Positions 20,510-31,700 of a DNA stretch of 64,000 bases are shown one piece after another (position 1 is the first letter of the stretch; the number at the start of each line of letters is the position of its first letter). Origin of the DNA: Skeletonema tropicum (Eukaryota > Bacillariophyta > Thalassiosirophyceae > Thalassiosirales > Thalassiosiraceae); assembly GCA_037178625.1 (NCBI GenBank), contig CM074130.1, positions 806,001 to 870,000 of the forward strand, read 5' to 3'. The notes beneath the pieces were generated by a model, which was not told the origin of the DNA, did not search any database, and saw only the letters and a program-made list of their open reading frames with translations. The translations under genes were made by a program, and so were the position numbers.

Positions 20510-22600
20510 ATGCCGCAGCTACAAACCATCGCATCGACTATGATGAACCGCAAACAGAAAGTTGGAGACTGCCGCATCAAGGGCATTATGAGCAGAAAGA
20601 CACAGCTCAAACTATTCCTCAGCTGGGCTGTACCAGCATTTTGCACTATCGCTTCTTCGGCTGAAACTCCTGCCCACTCGTTCAGGGTTGCTACAGCCAC
20701 TCATCGTCCAGCCTCTTCGTCGTCCTCTTCTTTGTGGCATGCCGAAGATGACAAGTCCTACAATAGATTGCTTCAAGAAGCAGCCGAGGTCCAAGCAGTC
20801 GCAGCTGTAGAGGCTGATGAGGACCATGATGATCATGATCATGACGAGGAAGGACATGTTGATCACAAAGATGAGCTCGTCGTGGTGAGTTCTTCACATC
20901 ATATGAATTCATCATATTTTTGCCATGCATCCATGCATCAACTCATATTTTATGCAATGACAAAAACTCATATATAATGCTTTATCTTCCTCTTGAAATG
21001 TGAAGGATGATCACGATGATCATGACCATGATGACCACGGAGATGATGTAAGTTTTTTCTTCTCTTGCACTCTTTTTATCCTCAGCCTCAGAATGTCATC
21101 AACTCATCTTACATTGTCATTCCTACTTCCAACAGCATGAAGATGAACATGACGATCATGACCATGATGGTCACGAAGATGTAAGTTTTTTCCTCTTCTG
21201 CACTCTATTTATATTATCTTCAGATCTCATCAACTCATCTTACATCTTACTTGTCTTTCCTCTATCTCTATACCTCCAGCATGACGACCACGATGCACAT
21301 GAAGATGAACATGACGATCACGACCACGGTGACCATCATGACGATGTAAGAAGTTTGCTCTTCAATCTTGTGCATTACTTTGATCCAAATAACACCAACT
21401 CATTTACATTGAAATTCCTGCACGATAATACAGCACGGTCATCACGATGAGCACCTCCACGGTGCAGAGACCAGGAGCTCTGAAAACAAATCAGTCGACA
21501 ACGTATGGGGTGCTGTCATTGGAGCTACACTTCTTGTCAATTTGGCCACTTTTTCGGGTGTTCTGCTACTTGTCATTCCAGCTGTGCAACGTGGGTATCT
21601 CAAATACAAGGATGTTCCAGGAACGCCTGGAGCTGTTGCAGGGAAGGGAGGAAGGATTTTGGATATCGTTGTGCCGGGGTTTGCAGTAGGTGCTCTGATA
21701 GCTACAGCGGTCTTTTTGATCTTTCCCGAAGCTTTGGCATACATTGGAGGAGGGCATGGGCATGATGATCACTCGGGTGATCATGATGACCACTCAGATC
21801 ATGGGCATCGTTACTTGCAAGAAGATGGACATGACGACCACGGCGATGAAGAAGGCGTCATTGCAGCCAAGTTTGGATGTGCTATCCTCGGAGGCTTTCT
21901 TCTTCCAATCTTTCTCTCTATCTTCTTCCACATTGACGAAGAAGATATTCCGCAAAGTGACGACAACGCAGTTGAAGGTGACGCGAAGGCGGTTAAAGGT
22001 GACGCTAGTGCCAATGAAAGTGAATGTGATTGTTGTAACGAACCCGATGCCGAGACTGGAATTGTGGTAACAGCAGTCCGAGAAAGTGATGAAGATGCTA
22101 CCCCTGCAGAGGATCCTGTTGTCAAACCCGTCGTGAATAAGAAGCTCTGTGCAACAATCCTCGTCGGAGATTTCTTCCATAACTTTTCTGATGGACTCTT
22201 CATCGCTGCCGCCTTCAAATCGTGCTCTCAATCACTAGCTATTGGCATCATGCTTGTCACTTTAGCTCATGAAATCCCGCAAGAGCTGGCTGACTTCGTC
22301 ATTCTCACTCAATACGCAGGCCTCTCTGTGAGCAAGGCCCTACTCTTCAACTTTATCTCTGGATTGTCCGTCCTTTTTGGTGGAATAATCTTCCTTGTCA
22401 GCAATGCTAGTGCTGAAGCCACAGGTGTGATTCTTGCCATGGGTGGAGGAGTGTATATCTACGCTGCTGCCTGTGAGACCCTCCCTCGTATGGAGCATGC
22501 GTTGAAGGTTCGTTGGGATAGGCTCTTGATGTTGTTTTCTATTATTTTGGGTGCGGTTCCTATTGGTTTCATTCTCATTGATCACAAACATTGCGGATAA
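20510..22600 (+). CDS. ZIP (LIV-1 type) zinc transporter with exon-duplicated His array
   Basis: Five exons: 20510-20884, 21006-21047, 21136-21180, 21280-21345 and 21434-22600. All introns are GT-AG and phase 0; the product has 564 residues. Exon 1 has a hydrophobic signal-like segment ('LKLFLSWAVPAFCTIASSA'). Exons 2-4 encode only 14, 15 and 22 residues, almost entirely His, Asp and Glu ('HDDHDHD'). Exon 5 carries the ZIP membrane domain with further His loops, the TM4 'HNFSDG' near residue 425 and the TM5 'HEIPQE' near 455, matching the HNxxD and HExPxE metal-site motifs of the LIV-1/ZIP7 subfamily. It should move zinc or a similar divalent metal into the cytosol. Introns 2, 3 and 4 are similar to each other, so exons 2-4 arose by tandem duplication. 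Confidence 0.9.
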
Positions 22601-23440
22601 AAATGTGATATAATTTATAAGGGTATTTGTTTGCATAAAGCGCCAGAGGGTGAATGTGTTTGCCTCGACATGACTGAGAAGTATTCCTCCACAGCCACAG
22701 CTAGCGCCACCTCTTCCAGAAATGCCGGCATAATGCAGGTGAATACAGAAGATAGGTTTATTGGAAGGAGACAGGACTTAGATCTAAAATTCTTGGCCAC
22801 GCAGAGTTAGCTGTACTTAGCGACCCGGCAAGGGAGTAGGAGAAGATACAGATGGGCGAGGCAGCATTCAATGGGAGAAATTGATTTTCATCGATACTGC
22901 CAATACCAAGGCAAGCGCAGTGGTTAGAAACAGCGGAAATATCATAAACTTGATCATCTTTACTGCATTGAATGATACTTCTTACTTCTTATTATTTACG
23001 AACGCACATAGGTAACGTGGTAGGGCTATCTATGAGGATAGTATTAGGAGTACATAAGGGTGAATGAGGGATCGTCTGACTCTCCGCCGGCCCGGTCTGA
23101 AGTTGTCTCAAGCACTTCTTACGAAAGGGGCATAAAACTGCCATGGCTATGCAGCCCGATGACAATAAGCATTCGCATACTTTTAGCCCAACATAACAAA
23201 ACATAAACCATCTGGCAGACCTGTCAAAATGGCCAAAGAACCTAGAGCGAGGGCGTGTCTGTCGCAATATTGTCGTAACGGGACTGTTGTGTATGACCAA
23301 AGAGAGTCATCACCTTAGACAGAAGTACTTCTCTTCCAATTTATGTAGTAGATAATGAGTAGAGGGGTTCATCTGGCAACTATTGTTGGGTGATGAGGGC
23401 CGTTGTGTTCTCGATAGACAAATAATGGAGAGGGCTTTGA
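22601..23440. other. Intergenic, no gene recognised
   Basis: After the ZIP stop codon I find only short open frames on both strands with no recognisable motif, so nothing here is called. Confidence 0.45.
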
Positions 23441-23444
23441 GTCC

Positions 23445-24080
23445 GGCTGATCCCGTTCCCGTGTCGGCATCGAAATCACCTCATTCAGTTTTTTCTCTAG
23501 ACGGAGGCTTAGAGCTCGATTGACAATCCTTGTGGTTCTCCTCTAGCAAAGGGAATGCATGATGCCTAAAATGGATTTGCACATGCGCCATTTTTTTCAA
23601 TCTTCTTTGCAGGTTGAATACATCATAAATATCTTGAAAGAACAAGCAAGAGGAACTTGTTGGCTTTGCCGGCTATCTGCTGCCTGCAGTTGTGAAAGCT
23701 ATCACGCACTGGTGACTATTCTGGGTGCAATACTGCGTCGGCAGAATTTTTTAGGCACCAAGTGGAAGAGAACTTTTACAGTTACTACGCTGTAATCGGG
23801 CAAAGATATGAGAATGAGATAGATTTCATAAGTGAAAATGAGCTTGACCTGATAATGATATGCATTGTGGCAATATAAATCTAGCATGTTAGATAATTAC
23901 TTGTACAATTACTGAGTCATCATCGCTATTGCCTTTAGCACCGATTATTATACTTACGTCATCGTCTGCATCTGGCAGAGACTCAATGTAATGATTCTAA
24001 CTCGTACAATAATTACTGAGATACCATGCTATTGTATTGTACACCGATAATAATATACAAGGCCCTCTCTCTAGAGAAGA
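23445..24080 (-). repeat. Diverged relative of the palindrome arm, 3' flank of a family copy
   Basis: Around 23467-23590 the sequence aligns with 8080-8210 of the palindrome ('atcacctca', 'tgtggttctcctc', 'ttgcacat'), but is much more diverged. Around 23965-24080 it aligns with the segment carrying 'tctggcagagactcaat' and 'caccgataataatata' that always follows the family genes. It marks an old arm-like copy attached to the pseudogene at 24081-24538. Confidence 0.6.
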
Positions 24081-24538
24081 TTAGCATTCTGAAATACAAT
24101 CCTGGTGAAGCTTACCGAGCATGCTCGCTCTCAATACGGCCTTTCTTGTTGTTGCTAACGAAGCAAGAGCAATATTCTCACACCTCCAACATTCAGAGCC
24201 AGTGGTGTCTTGTCTCGCTTGCTCTGCGAGGACTGCACGTACACATTCACGTCTGCAAGCCTGCACCTCGAGCACACAGGCCGGTGTGAGTAGATGAGCA
24301 ATACCAATCCAGTAGCCACTCTCTTCTTCGGCTTCGCACGCCGAATCACTTGCACGAGCTCGGACTTGGAGGACATCTTGCTTGATGTTACGTCTCATTG
24401 ATTTGTATTCTGCCTTGGAGTACCACAGCTCGTTTTTGTTCTTGTGCCGATCAACTATGTAAATTTGTGCTGTTTCAGCAAATCGCACAACGTCATGGTT
24501 GCGTTTGAGAGGGAAGTCTACGATCAATTCAGAAGCAT
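24081..24538 (-). pseudogene. Small multicopy family, start-lost copy
   Basis: The frame from codon 5 onward is open and very close to copy 1 ('LWYSKAEYKSMRRNIKQ'). The ATG at 24538 has lost one G of the second codon ('ATGCTTCTG' instead of 'ATGGCTTCTG'), so translation from it stops after four codons. No other in-frame ATG lies near the true start. The inferred splice donor is GTAAGC here. Upstream sequence (24600-24690) is also shared with 4680-4800. Confidence 0.75.
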
Positions 24539-24721
24539 GTTAGTAGAGGACGATTATTATTGCTGTTCTGTACCTTTGTTCTCTGTATTATGTCAACTAC
24601 AGCTGACAGCGACTAGTGAGCTTAGTTGAAGTTGTTGAATCAATTTTGAAGTTATTCTTGATGTGAATGAAGATGTGGCGACCATCGTAGATTCTACGAT
24701 TTAGAAAAGTCCACATACTAG

Positions 24722-26211
24722 AGTCGGCGCGCCATTCGTCGCAAAGGCGCCATTCGTCGCAACATCCAAAGTCACACTTCGCGACGCAAAAAAGCGCTGT
24801 GCACCATGAGGCCTCCCATCCTACTCCCCTCATTACACAATTAAATGTCGACATTCCAAAGTAATGATGTAGTTACTACACCATTTTTTGACGCTGAATT
24901 CAATGGTTCTATCGGTGGCTCCCCATATTCAGCGCAAAGAGACGTTTGACCACCACAATAGCGGTGGTGATTTTCATCCCCTTCCGCCGCAGAGCACATG
25001 TAGCCAGTAGCACAAAGGCGTCGTTGCGGTCCATTAAACAGCAAAAAAGTTTGTAGCGGCGACCAATATTATATATATGGGTGGAATATGCGCTAATTAA
25101 CCGGGTGTGGGTCTCATGCAACGCCTATCCAACATATCAAATCTCTGGAGTCGATTAAGAAAGATTTCCACAATTTATCTCCATCAATAGTGGTATATAT
25201 CTGACACAAAACATGTTGAAACCACACCATGGATCACAGAGGTCTCGTCTACTATATGATAATCAAAGTTGATAAGCTGGACTGCTTCATATTACCACAG
25301 TGACTACTGCAACTCTCGGTTTCCTGGAATACTACTGATAGTGGGTTATGAGAAGCCCACCAGCAGTCGCCAACACGAGTGTTGTGGCATGATATTGACG
25401 TCTCTTCCATGTACAATTGGGAACCTTTCGCCTCATTAAATCAACAGCCATCTATTGTGCGCCTTATGCTGTGGTTGGGAACAAACGTTATAACTGTTAT
25501 CAGTGGCTTTCCTACAAAGTCTCATGAAATGAGAGGCCGAATGATCGACATAAAAATCCATAATGGCGTAGATGTTGCGTGTAAATAATAAATCCGAGAA
25601 AACTGAACAAGTATCATAGCATATGGAAGGAGTTATTTATGATCTGCTACTATTATGTTGTCTAAGTTACATAAACATGAGCATCTTATGACATGCCCGG
25701 TATGTGCAGACATTCATGTGTGTGTGCGTCACCCGCAATTATCATCAAAACTACTTTGAATTGGACGCGGCAGCTTACATAATTGGAATCAGCGTGAAAA
25801 ATTGGGTTACGGATTGTCTTCTTAGTGTTGATGGAGGGTGTATGGGATAGATAATGCTATGGTTTGCCTTCGGATACGTCATGTCAGATGCACTTTTTCA
25901 AGATTTTTTAGTGTTTGTGCGTGATTACAGCAAATATCGCAGCAGTTCAACGGAGCACCAGCAACAAACGTTGAAGATGCATTCCAAACGATATAAGTAG
26001 AAAGTTATTAGTCTTTCAGCTTAAAGCATCGGCATATTATTGGCCAATATTGGCGTAGTAATGCCAGATTTTCTGCGTCGCAACAAGATTTGGCTGGTTG
26101 TTGGGATGAAAAATACCTGTTTCTATCCAAAATGACGCTTTTTGTGTTCGATATCGGCTTTTCTATCCGTGCGACGCCGCATCGTCGCATGCGACGAATG
26201 ACGCGCCGACT
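24722..26211. mobile_element. TIR element, degenerate DNA transposon
   Basis: The ends at 24722-24743 and 26190-26211 are inverted repeats of 22 bp with one mismatch ('AGTCGGCGCG' then 'ATTCGTCGCA'). The string 'cgccattcgtcgcaa' is repeated just inside the left end. The interior of about 1.45 kb holds only short frames, such as 25379-25588 (69 residues, unrecognised), and no transposase motif I can name. No clean target duplication was found. The element sits between the start-lost family copy and the segmental duplication. Confidence 0.6.
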
Positions 26212-26779
26212 AGCATACAGAATCCTTTTGAGATTCTTTCCCTTTTGAGTACTTATTCCCGATCCTCGATCCTCGATCGCCGAGCCTGGTCCAAAAATTC
26301 TCATCCTCCAGCATCACCTCCACCATGGCTGTCATCGATGTCTCATGCTCATGCCTCCCTCGCCCAATCAAAGATGCCATGCCCAGCCGGCCTACCTCAT
26401 ACCACACTCATTGAATGAACGCTTGACAACTTGAAGTTCATTAACCTCATGCTTCGGCTGATTAAGTACTTAGGTGCTTGAGCTTTGAGTCAGGTTCAAA
26501 GAAGGCTCAAAGGTGACATTTCCGGGTACCGCATCGGCTGAATTCATTTTAGCACCAAGCCAAGTCGGAAAAACTTTTCCAGTCACACACTGTACTGTAC
26601 AATGACTTGTGGACAAAGCAAGATTTATGTTTGATGTTATAAGAGCTCATGATGTGCATCGGGCAGGGCAGTCTAAATCTAGCGTATAGTAGTAGATAAA
26701 AATAGTATATTCTAACTGTACAATCTTTACACCGATTACAATACAAAACTACCCTCTAGACTCCTAGATCTAGAGAAGA

Positions 26780-27233
26780 TCAGCATTCTGAAATACAATT
26801 CTGGTGAAGCCTACCGAGCTTCCTCGCTCTCCACATAGTCTTCCTTGTTGTGACTAACGAAGCAAGAGCAATATTCTCGCACCTCCAACATTCAGAGCCA
26901 GAGGTGTCTTGTCTCGCCTGCTCTGCGAGGACTGCACGCACGCATCGACGTCTGCAAGCCTGCACCTCGAGCACACAGGCCGGTGTGAGTAGATGAGCAA
27001 TACCAATCCAGAAGCCGTTCTCTTCTTCACACGCCGAATTGCTTGAGCGAGCTTGGAGGACATCTTGCTTGATGTTACGTTTCATTGATTTGTATTCTGC
27101 CTTGGAGTACCACAGCTCGTTTTTGTCCTCGTGCTCGTGCCGGTCAACTATGTAAATCTGCTGCTGTTTCGGCGAATCTCACAACGTCATGGTTGCGTTT
27201 GACAGGGAAGTCTACGATCAATTCAGCTGCCAT
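26780..27233 (-). pseudogene. Small multicopy family, frameshifted copy in unit A
   Basis: The ATG at 27233 is intact, but one extra base near 27158 ('acagcagcagattt' compared with 'acagcacaaattt') shifts the frame to an early stop. Downstream of the shift the family frame is open to 26780, with a short internal deletion ('ACEEENGFW') shared with the unit B copy. The inferred donor is GTAGGC. Confidence 0.75.
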
Positions 27234-28162
27234 GTTAGTGTTAGTAGAGGAGAATGATAATGATTATTATTATTGTTTTGTTCTATGCCTTTGATGTTTG
27301 TATTATGAGTAAAGCAAGCTTCAAAAGATAAGTACCTACTGTGCGAGCGAGCTGAGACTGAGTGAGCTTAAATGAGTTAAATATTTGTCTTGAAGTTGTT
27401 CAAGAACTTGAAGACGGACGGTACCACGATTACAATACCTTATCCGCGATGAGCTCAGCTCTACCTATAATACAACTTTGAAGTAGTGACTAAAATAATC
27501 TATCTATCTATTCTTCAAGCTCAATTAATTAACCTCATTCTTCGGTAGTTAACTAAATAAGTACAATACTTATTACAAGGCCTTACATACTCAAGTAATA
27601 ATTCAACTCTTTCTGCGCAGAGTCAACCCATAACTTCACATACAGAATCCTTGAGATTCCTTCCCTTCTGAGTACTTATTCCCGATCCTCGATCCTCGAT
27701 CCTCGATCGCCGAGCCTGGTCCAAAAATTCTCATCCTCCAGCATCACCACCATGGCTGTCATCGATGTCTCATGTTCATGCCTCCCTCGCCCAATCAAAG
27801 ATGCCATGACCAGCTGGCCTACCTCCTGCCACACTCATTGAATGAACGCCTTGACATCTTGAAGTTCCTTAACCTCATGCTTCGGCTGATTAAGTACTTA
27901 GGTGCTTGAGTTTTAGCACCAAGCCAAGTCGGAAAAACTTTTCCAGTCACACACTATACTGTACAATGACTTGGACAAAGCAAGATTTATGTTTGATGTT
28001 GTACATGAGCTTTACTTGATGTGCATCGGGCAGGGCAGTCTAAATCTAGCGTATAGTAGTAGATAAAAATAGTATATTCTAACTTGTACAATTACGAGTT
28101 ATCATCGCTTTACACCGATTACAATACAAAACTACCCTCTAGACTCCTAGATCTAGAGAAGA

Positions 28163-28610
28163 TCAGCATTCTGAAATACAATTCTGGTGAAGCCTACCGA
28201 GCTTCCTCGCTCTCCACACGGCCTTTCTTGTTGTGACTAACGAAGCAAGAGCAATATCTTCACAACTCCAACTTTCGGAGCCAGAGGTGTCTTGTCTCGC
28301 CTGCTCTGCGAGGACTGCACGCACGCATCGACGTCTGCAAGCCTGCACCTCGAGCACACAGGCCGGTGTGAGTAGATGAGCAATACCAATCCAGAAGCCG
28401 TTCTCTTCTTCACACGCCGAATTGCTTGAGCGAGCTTGGAGGACATCTTGCTTGATGTTACGTTTCATTGATTTGTATTCTGCCTTGGAGTACCACAGCT
28501 CGTTTTTGTCCTCGTGCCGGTCAACTATGTAAATCTGTGCCTGTTTCGGCGAATCGCACAACGTCATGGTTGCGTTTGAGAGGGAAGTCTACGATCAATT
28601 CAGCTGCCAT
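28163..28610 (-). pseudogene. Small multicopy family, frameshifted copy in unit B
   Basis: The ATG at 28610 is intact. An extra G near 28543 ('acaggcacag') breaks the frame at almost the same codon as in unit A but by a different base change, then the family frame is open to 28163. The 'ACEEENGFW' deletion is shared with unit A, so that deletion predates the duplication. Confidence 0.75.
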
Positions 28611-28789
28611 GTTAGTGTTAGTAGAGGAGAATGATAATGATTATTATTATTGTTTTGTTCTATGCCTTTGATGTTTGTATTATGTATGAGTAAAGCAAGC
28701 TGCAAAAGATAAGTACTGTGCGAGCGAGCTGAGACTGAGCGAGCTTAGTTGAGTTAAATATTTGTCTTGAAGTTGTTCAAGAACTTGAA

Positions 28790-29480
28790 GACGGACGTAC
28801 CACGATTACAATACTTTATCCGCGATGAGCTCAGCTCGGAGAGGCTACTTAAGTACAATACGACTTCTTCAAGCTCAATTAAATTAACCTCATTTTTCGG
28901 TAGTTAATTAACTAAATAAGTCATTCGACGTTCCACATCGACTTCAACTAAGCTCACTCAGCACTGTAAATATTATATCAATAGGTGCCTTGTGATGGTA
29001 TTATGTTCCGAGGTCCACGAGCTCCTCAAGATATAGGAGTATACGCCGAACTCATATCATAGTGTTCACCATGTCAATCAATCTCGAGCATGATGTTCCT
29101 GGAGGAAGATAGATTCAAGCACTAGCGAACGGGTGAAGCTCGAACGATATCTTCGTCTTGCGAGCATCTGACTCTCCGGTGACTCGTTCATTACTCTCTT
29201 CACCGGTCAAGAGCAAGGAATTCATTTTCGTCTCTTGATGGGAGTAGTGACTGAACGCATCTTCATGCTTGCGAATAAGCTCCCCTGGTGGTCTTTCGAT
29301 GAGTGGATTAGCACCTCCGTCATGAGTCTTGGTCGCAATTCTAGTGCATTGCTCTGAGATGGGATTGTTCCTTTTGGACTCGGTAGTCATGGTCGAGGTG
29401 AGAGAAATAACGATATCGCTATATATATCTGGGGAATCAAATTATTGAAATTATTAATTAATTATGATCCGATCTCTGTA
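28790..29480. repeat. Left copy of a direct duplication with 30775-31430
   Basis: Order and sequence from 'tatccgcgatgagctcagctcgg' through 'aggtccacgagctcct', a small minus-strand gene, and 'tatatatctggggaatcaaat' are repeated about 1.95 kb downstream. The hAT-like element lies between the two copies. Confidence 0.8.
29115..29390 (-). CDS. Short hypothetical protein, intact copy
   Basis: An open frame of 91 codons begins at an ATG 25-40 bp downstream of an AT-rich 'atatatatagcg' that could serve as a TATA-like element. It reads 'GEESNERVTGESDARKTK' in its C-terminal half. A second copy at 31067-31346 is frameshifted. I do not recognise the protein; it is hydrophilic and lacks a signal or membrane segment. 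It may be only one exon or part of a dead repeat. Confidence 0.3.
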   Translation of the reverse strand: MTTESKRNNPISEQCTRIATKTHDGGANPLIERPPGELIRKHEDAFSHYSHQETKMNSLLLTGEESNERVTGESDARKTKISFELHPFASA

Positions 29481-29680
29481 ACCGGGTATTGTACTTAATG
29501 GATTTAAAGTTGGACTTCTTCTGCTCTCTAAAAATGAGAGCGACGAAAAGAAGTTGAAGGTATCGTAAACTTAAACTCATGCTTCGGCTGATTGGTGCTT
29601 GAGCTTTGAGTCTATCTGTTGTCAAGAAGGCTCAAAGGTGACATTTCTGAGTACCGCATCGGCTGAATTCATTTCAGCAC

Positions 29681-30770
29681 CAAGTGAACAGGGCTTTGCA
29701 CCCGAGGGAAAATCCCGTCGGGACGGGTACGGGTATGGGTATCCCTGGAAAAGGGGCATCGGGTATGGGTATCGGGTATACTACTGGCGGGAACTGAATC
29801 GTACCTCGCCGCGGTACGATTTATCAAATTTTACGCACAAAACACTAACAACATGAAAAGAGTCATAAATTTGGCCATGATACTCGACGAAAATACTTAT
29901 AGCAGCCTAAACATAGAATCCCAAACAGTATATATACATTATATGATGCAGAAGAGACTATAGTTCGTCGAGATGGAGCACCTATCGACAAATTTGGGAC
30001 CAATAACTGCTATTTCGATCTAGAATGACGCATGTCTACGGCATATCTGCATGCCTGTGCTGCTGCTGCTATGCGAGTATACTACATACAACGTTGACCA
30101 GTGGTTCTATCGAAAGCTACTTGTCTATACTATCATATTATGGTCGATTATTTGGGATAGGCGTTGACATGGAGGCTCAGAACCATGATATTAGGGTGTA
30201 GAATGCGTCTTTTTTGTGTTTTGTTAGTGATTTGTGTGGAGATTTCTCCGTGGTACGATTTATTTCCGGTACGATTTAGTTCCCGCCAGTAGTATATACC
30301 CGATACCCGAGTCAAAATACTCGGGTATCGGGTATTGGGTATGGGTATTTGTTTTAGCGACCATGGTACTAATTCCTTCCAATTTTAGCGAAATTGTTGG
30401 GTACTTAGAGAAAAATTTTGGTGACTCATTTCGCCAACGCTCGAAAGGAGGCTTTTTGAATTTGGAACTTGAGATAAAATCTTTCCGAAATGGGGCAGCT
30501 CGCCCGATTTGAAGAAATATTGGATCTTTTACGTGCAAAATCTAAGTACTTTGGTCTAAAATGGCCCCTAAACCGACCTTTTTCCACATGAAAATCACGA
30601 AATACCCATACCCGTAATCATGGATATTTTACTCGGGTATCGGGTATCGGGTAATACCCGAGGGGGGACTTTTTACGGGTTTCGGGTATCGGGTATTTAC
30701 CCGTACCCGAGCCAAAAACCTCGGGTATCGGGTATGGGTGCGAACTCGGGTGCAAAGCCCTGCAAGTGAA
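29681..30770. mobile_element. hAT-like non-autonomous element with 8-bp target duplication
   Basis: The element spans 29689-30762 (1074 bp). Its 18-bp terminal inverted repeats are perfect ('CAGGGCTTTGCACCCGAG'), and the start CAGGG fits hAT ends. The 8-bp direct repeat 'caagtgaa' flanks it at 29681-29688 and 30763-30770. Uninterrupted versions of the insertion site occur at about 26556-26580 and 27917-27940 ('agcaccaagccaagtcgg'). Both subterminal regions carry many copies of 'gggtatcgggtatggg' in varied orientation. There is no transposase frame. A second element is nested inside it. Confidence 0.88.
29779..30294. mobile_element. Nested TA-flanked MITE inside the hAT-like element
   Basis: Inverted repeats of 25 bp with one mismatch begin 'CTACTGGCGGGAACT' at 29781 and end at 30292. 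TA dinucleotides flank both ends (29779-29780 and 30293-30294), as expected for Tc1/mariner-type insertion. Subterminal copies of 'ggtacgattta' occur at both ends. Removing it restores a continuous 'gggtatcgggtatata' subterminal repeat of the host element. No coding capacity. Confidence 0.8.
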
Positions 30771-30774
30771 AGTC

Positions 30775-31430
30775 GGAAAAACTTTTCACACCACGATTCC
30801 AATACTTCTTTATCCGCGATGAACTCAGCTCGGAGAGGCTACTTACATTACATACATCATCTCTTCAATTAAATTAACCTCATTCTTCGGTAGTTAACTA
30901 AATACTTATAAGTATTAATATTGGTGAGTATATAGGTGCCTTCTGATGCTATATCGAGGTCCACGAGCTCCTTAAGATATAGGAGTATATGCCGAACTCA
31001 TATCATAGTGTTCACCATGTCAATCACAGGTTATCCCGAGCATGATGTTCCTGGAGGAAGATAGATTCAAGCACTAGCGACGGGTGAAGCTCGAACTGAT
31101 ATCTTTGTCTTGCGAGCATCTGACTCTCCGGTGACTCGTTCATTACTCTCTTCACCGGTCAAGAGCAAGGAATTCATTCTCGTCTCTTGATGAGAGTAGT
31201 AACTGAACGCATCTTCATGCTTGCGAACAATCTCCCCTGGTGGTCTTTCGATGAGTGGAATTAGCACCTCCGTCATGAGTCTTGGTGGCAATTCTAGTGC
31301 ATTGCTCGGAGGTGGGATTGTTTCCTTTGGACTCGGTAGTCATGGTCGTGGTGAGAGAAATAACGATATCCGCTATATATATCTGGGGAATCAAATGGAG
31401 AGGTTTATGATCTAATCTCTGTAACTCGGT
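30775..31430. repeat. Right copy of the direct duplication with 28790-29480
   Basis: This repeats the marker order of the left copy with small indels. The gene inside it is frameshifted. Confidence 0.8.
31067..31346 (-). pseudogene. Short hypothetical protein, frameshifted copy
   Basis: The ATG at 31346 begins the same protein as 29390, but one extra base near 31260 ('gtggaattag' compared with 'gtggattag') shifts the frame in codon 30 or so. The rest of the original frame ('ERPPGEIVRKHEDAFS') is open to 31067. Confidence 0.55.
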
Positions 31431-31535
31431 TAATGGATTTCAAAGTTGGACCTCTTCCCTCGCGATCGCATGCAACTGTATGCTCTCTAAAAAAATGAGA
31501 GCAACGAAAGTAAGTTTACGGTATCGTGTTACTTG

Positions 31536-31700
31536 AAGCTGAGCTCTTTCCTTGAAGACATCACAACGTACGGTACTTACGTACTTGAACTTATGTGCCT
31601 ATTGTCATAGTTGCATGCAAAAGCTGAGTTTTTTCCTTGAAGACATCATGACTCATGACGTACGGTAGTTACGACTTGAACTTACTTTTTTATGTGTCCA
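31536..31700. repeat. Two tandem units of about 82 bp
   Basis: The segment 'aagctgagctctttccttgaagacatca' with 'acgtacggta' and 'cttgaactta' is repeated with changes from about 31620. No gene was recognised in 31431-32049. Confidence 0.65.

Larger units (their letters stand above)
26218..28975. repeat. Direct tandem segmental duplication, about 1.4-kb units
   Basis: Unit A (about 26218-27570) and unit B (about 27644-28975) share the order: 'gagtacttattcccgatcctc', 'atggctgtcatcgatgtctc', 'catgcttcggctgattaag', 'caagccaagtcggaaaaact', a family gene copy on the minus strand, then 'tatccgcgatgagctcagct'. The copies differ by small indels. A third partial unit with the same markers but no gene lies at about 29577-30900 and is interrupted by the hAT-like element. 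Confidence 0.85.

Noticed and set aside
24722..26211. The TIR element as a PIF/Harbinger transposon with a DDE transposase
   Set aside because: I could not find DDE motifs or a 3-bp TWA duplication, so no superfamily is assigned.
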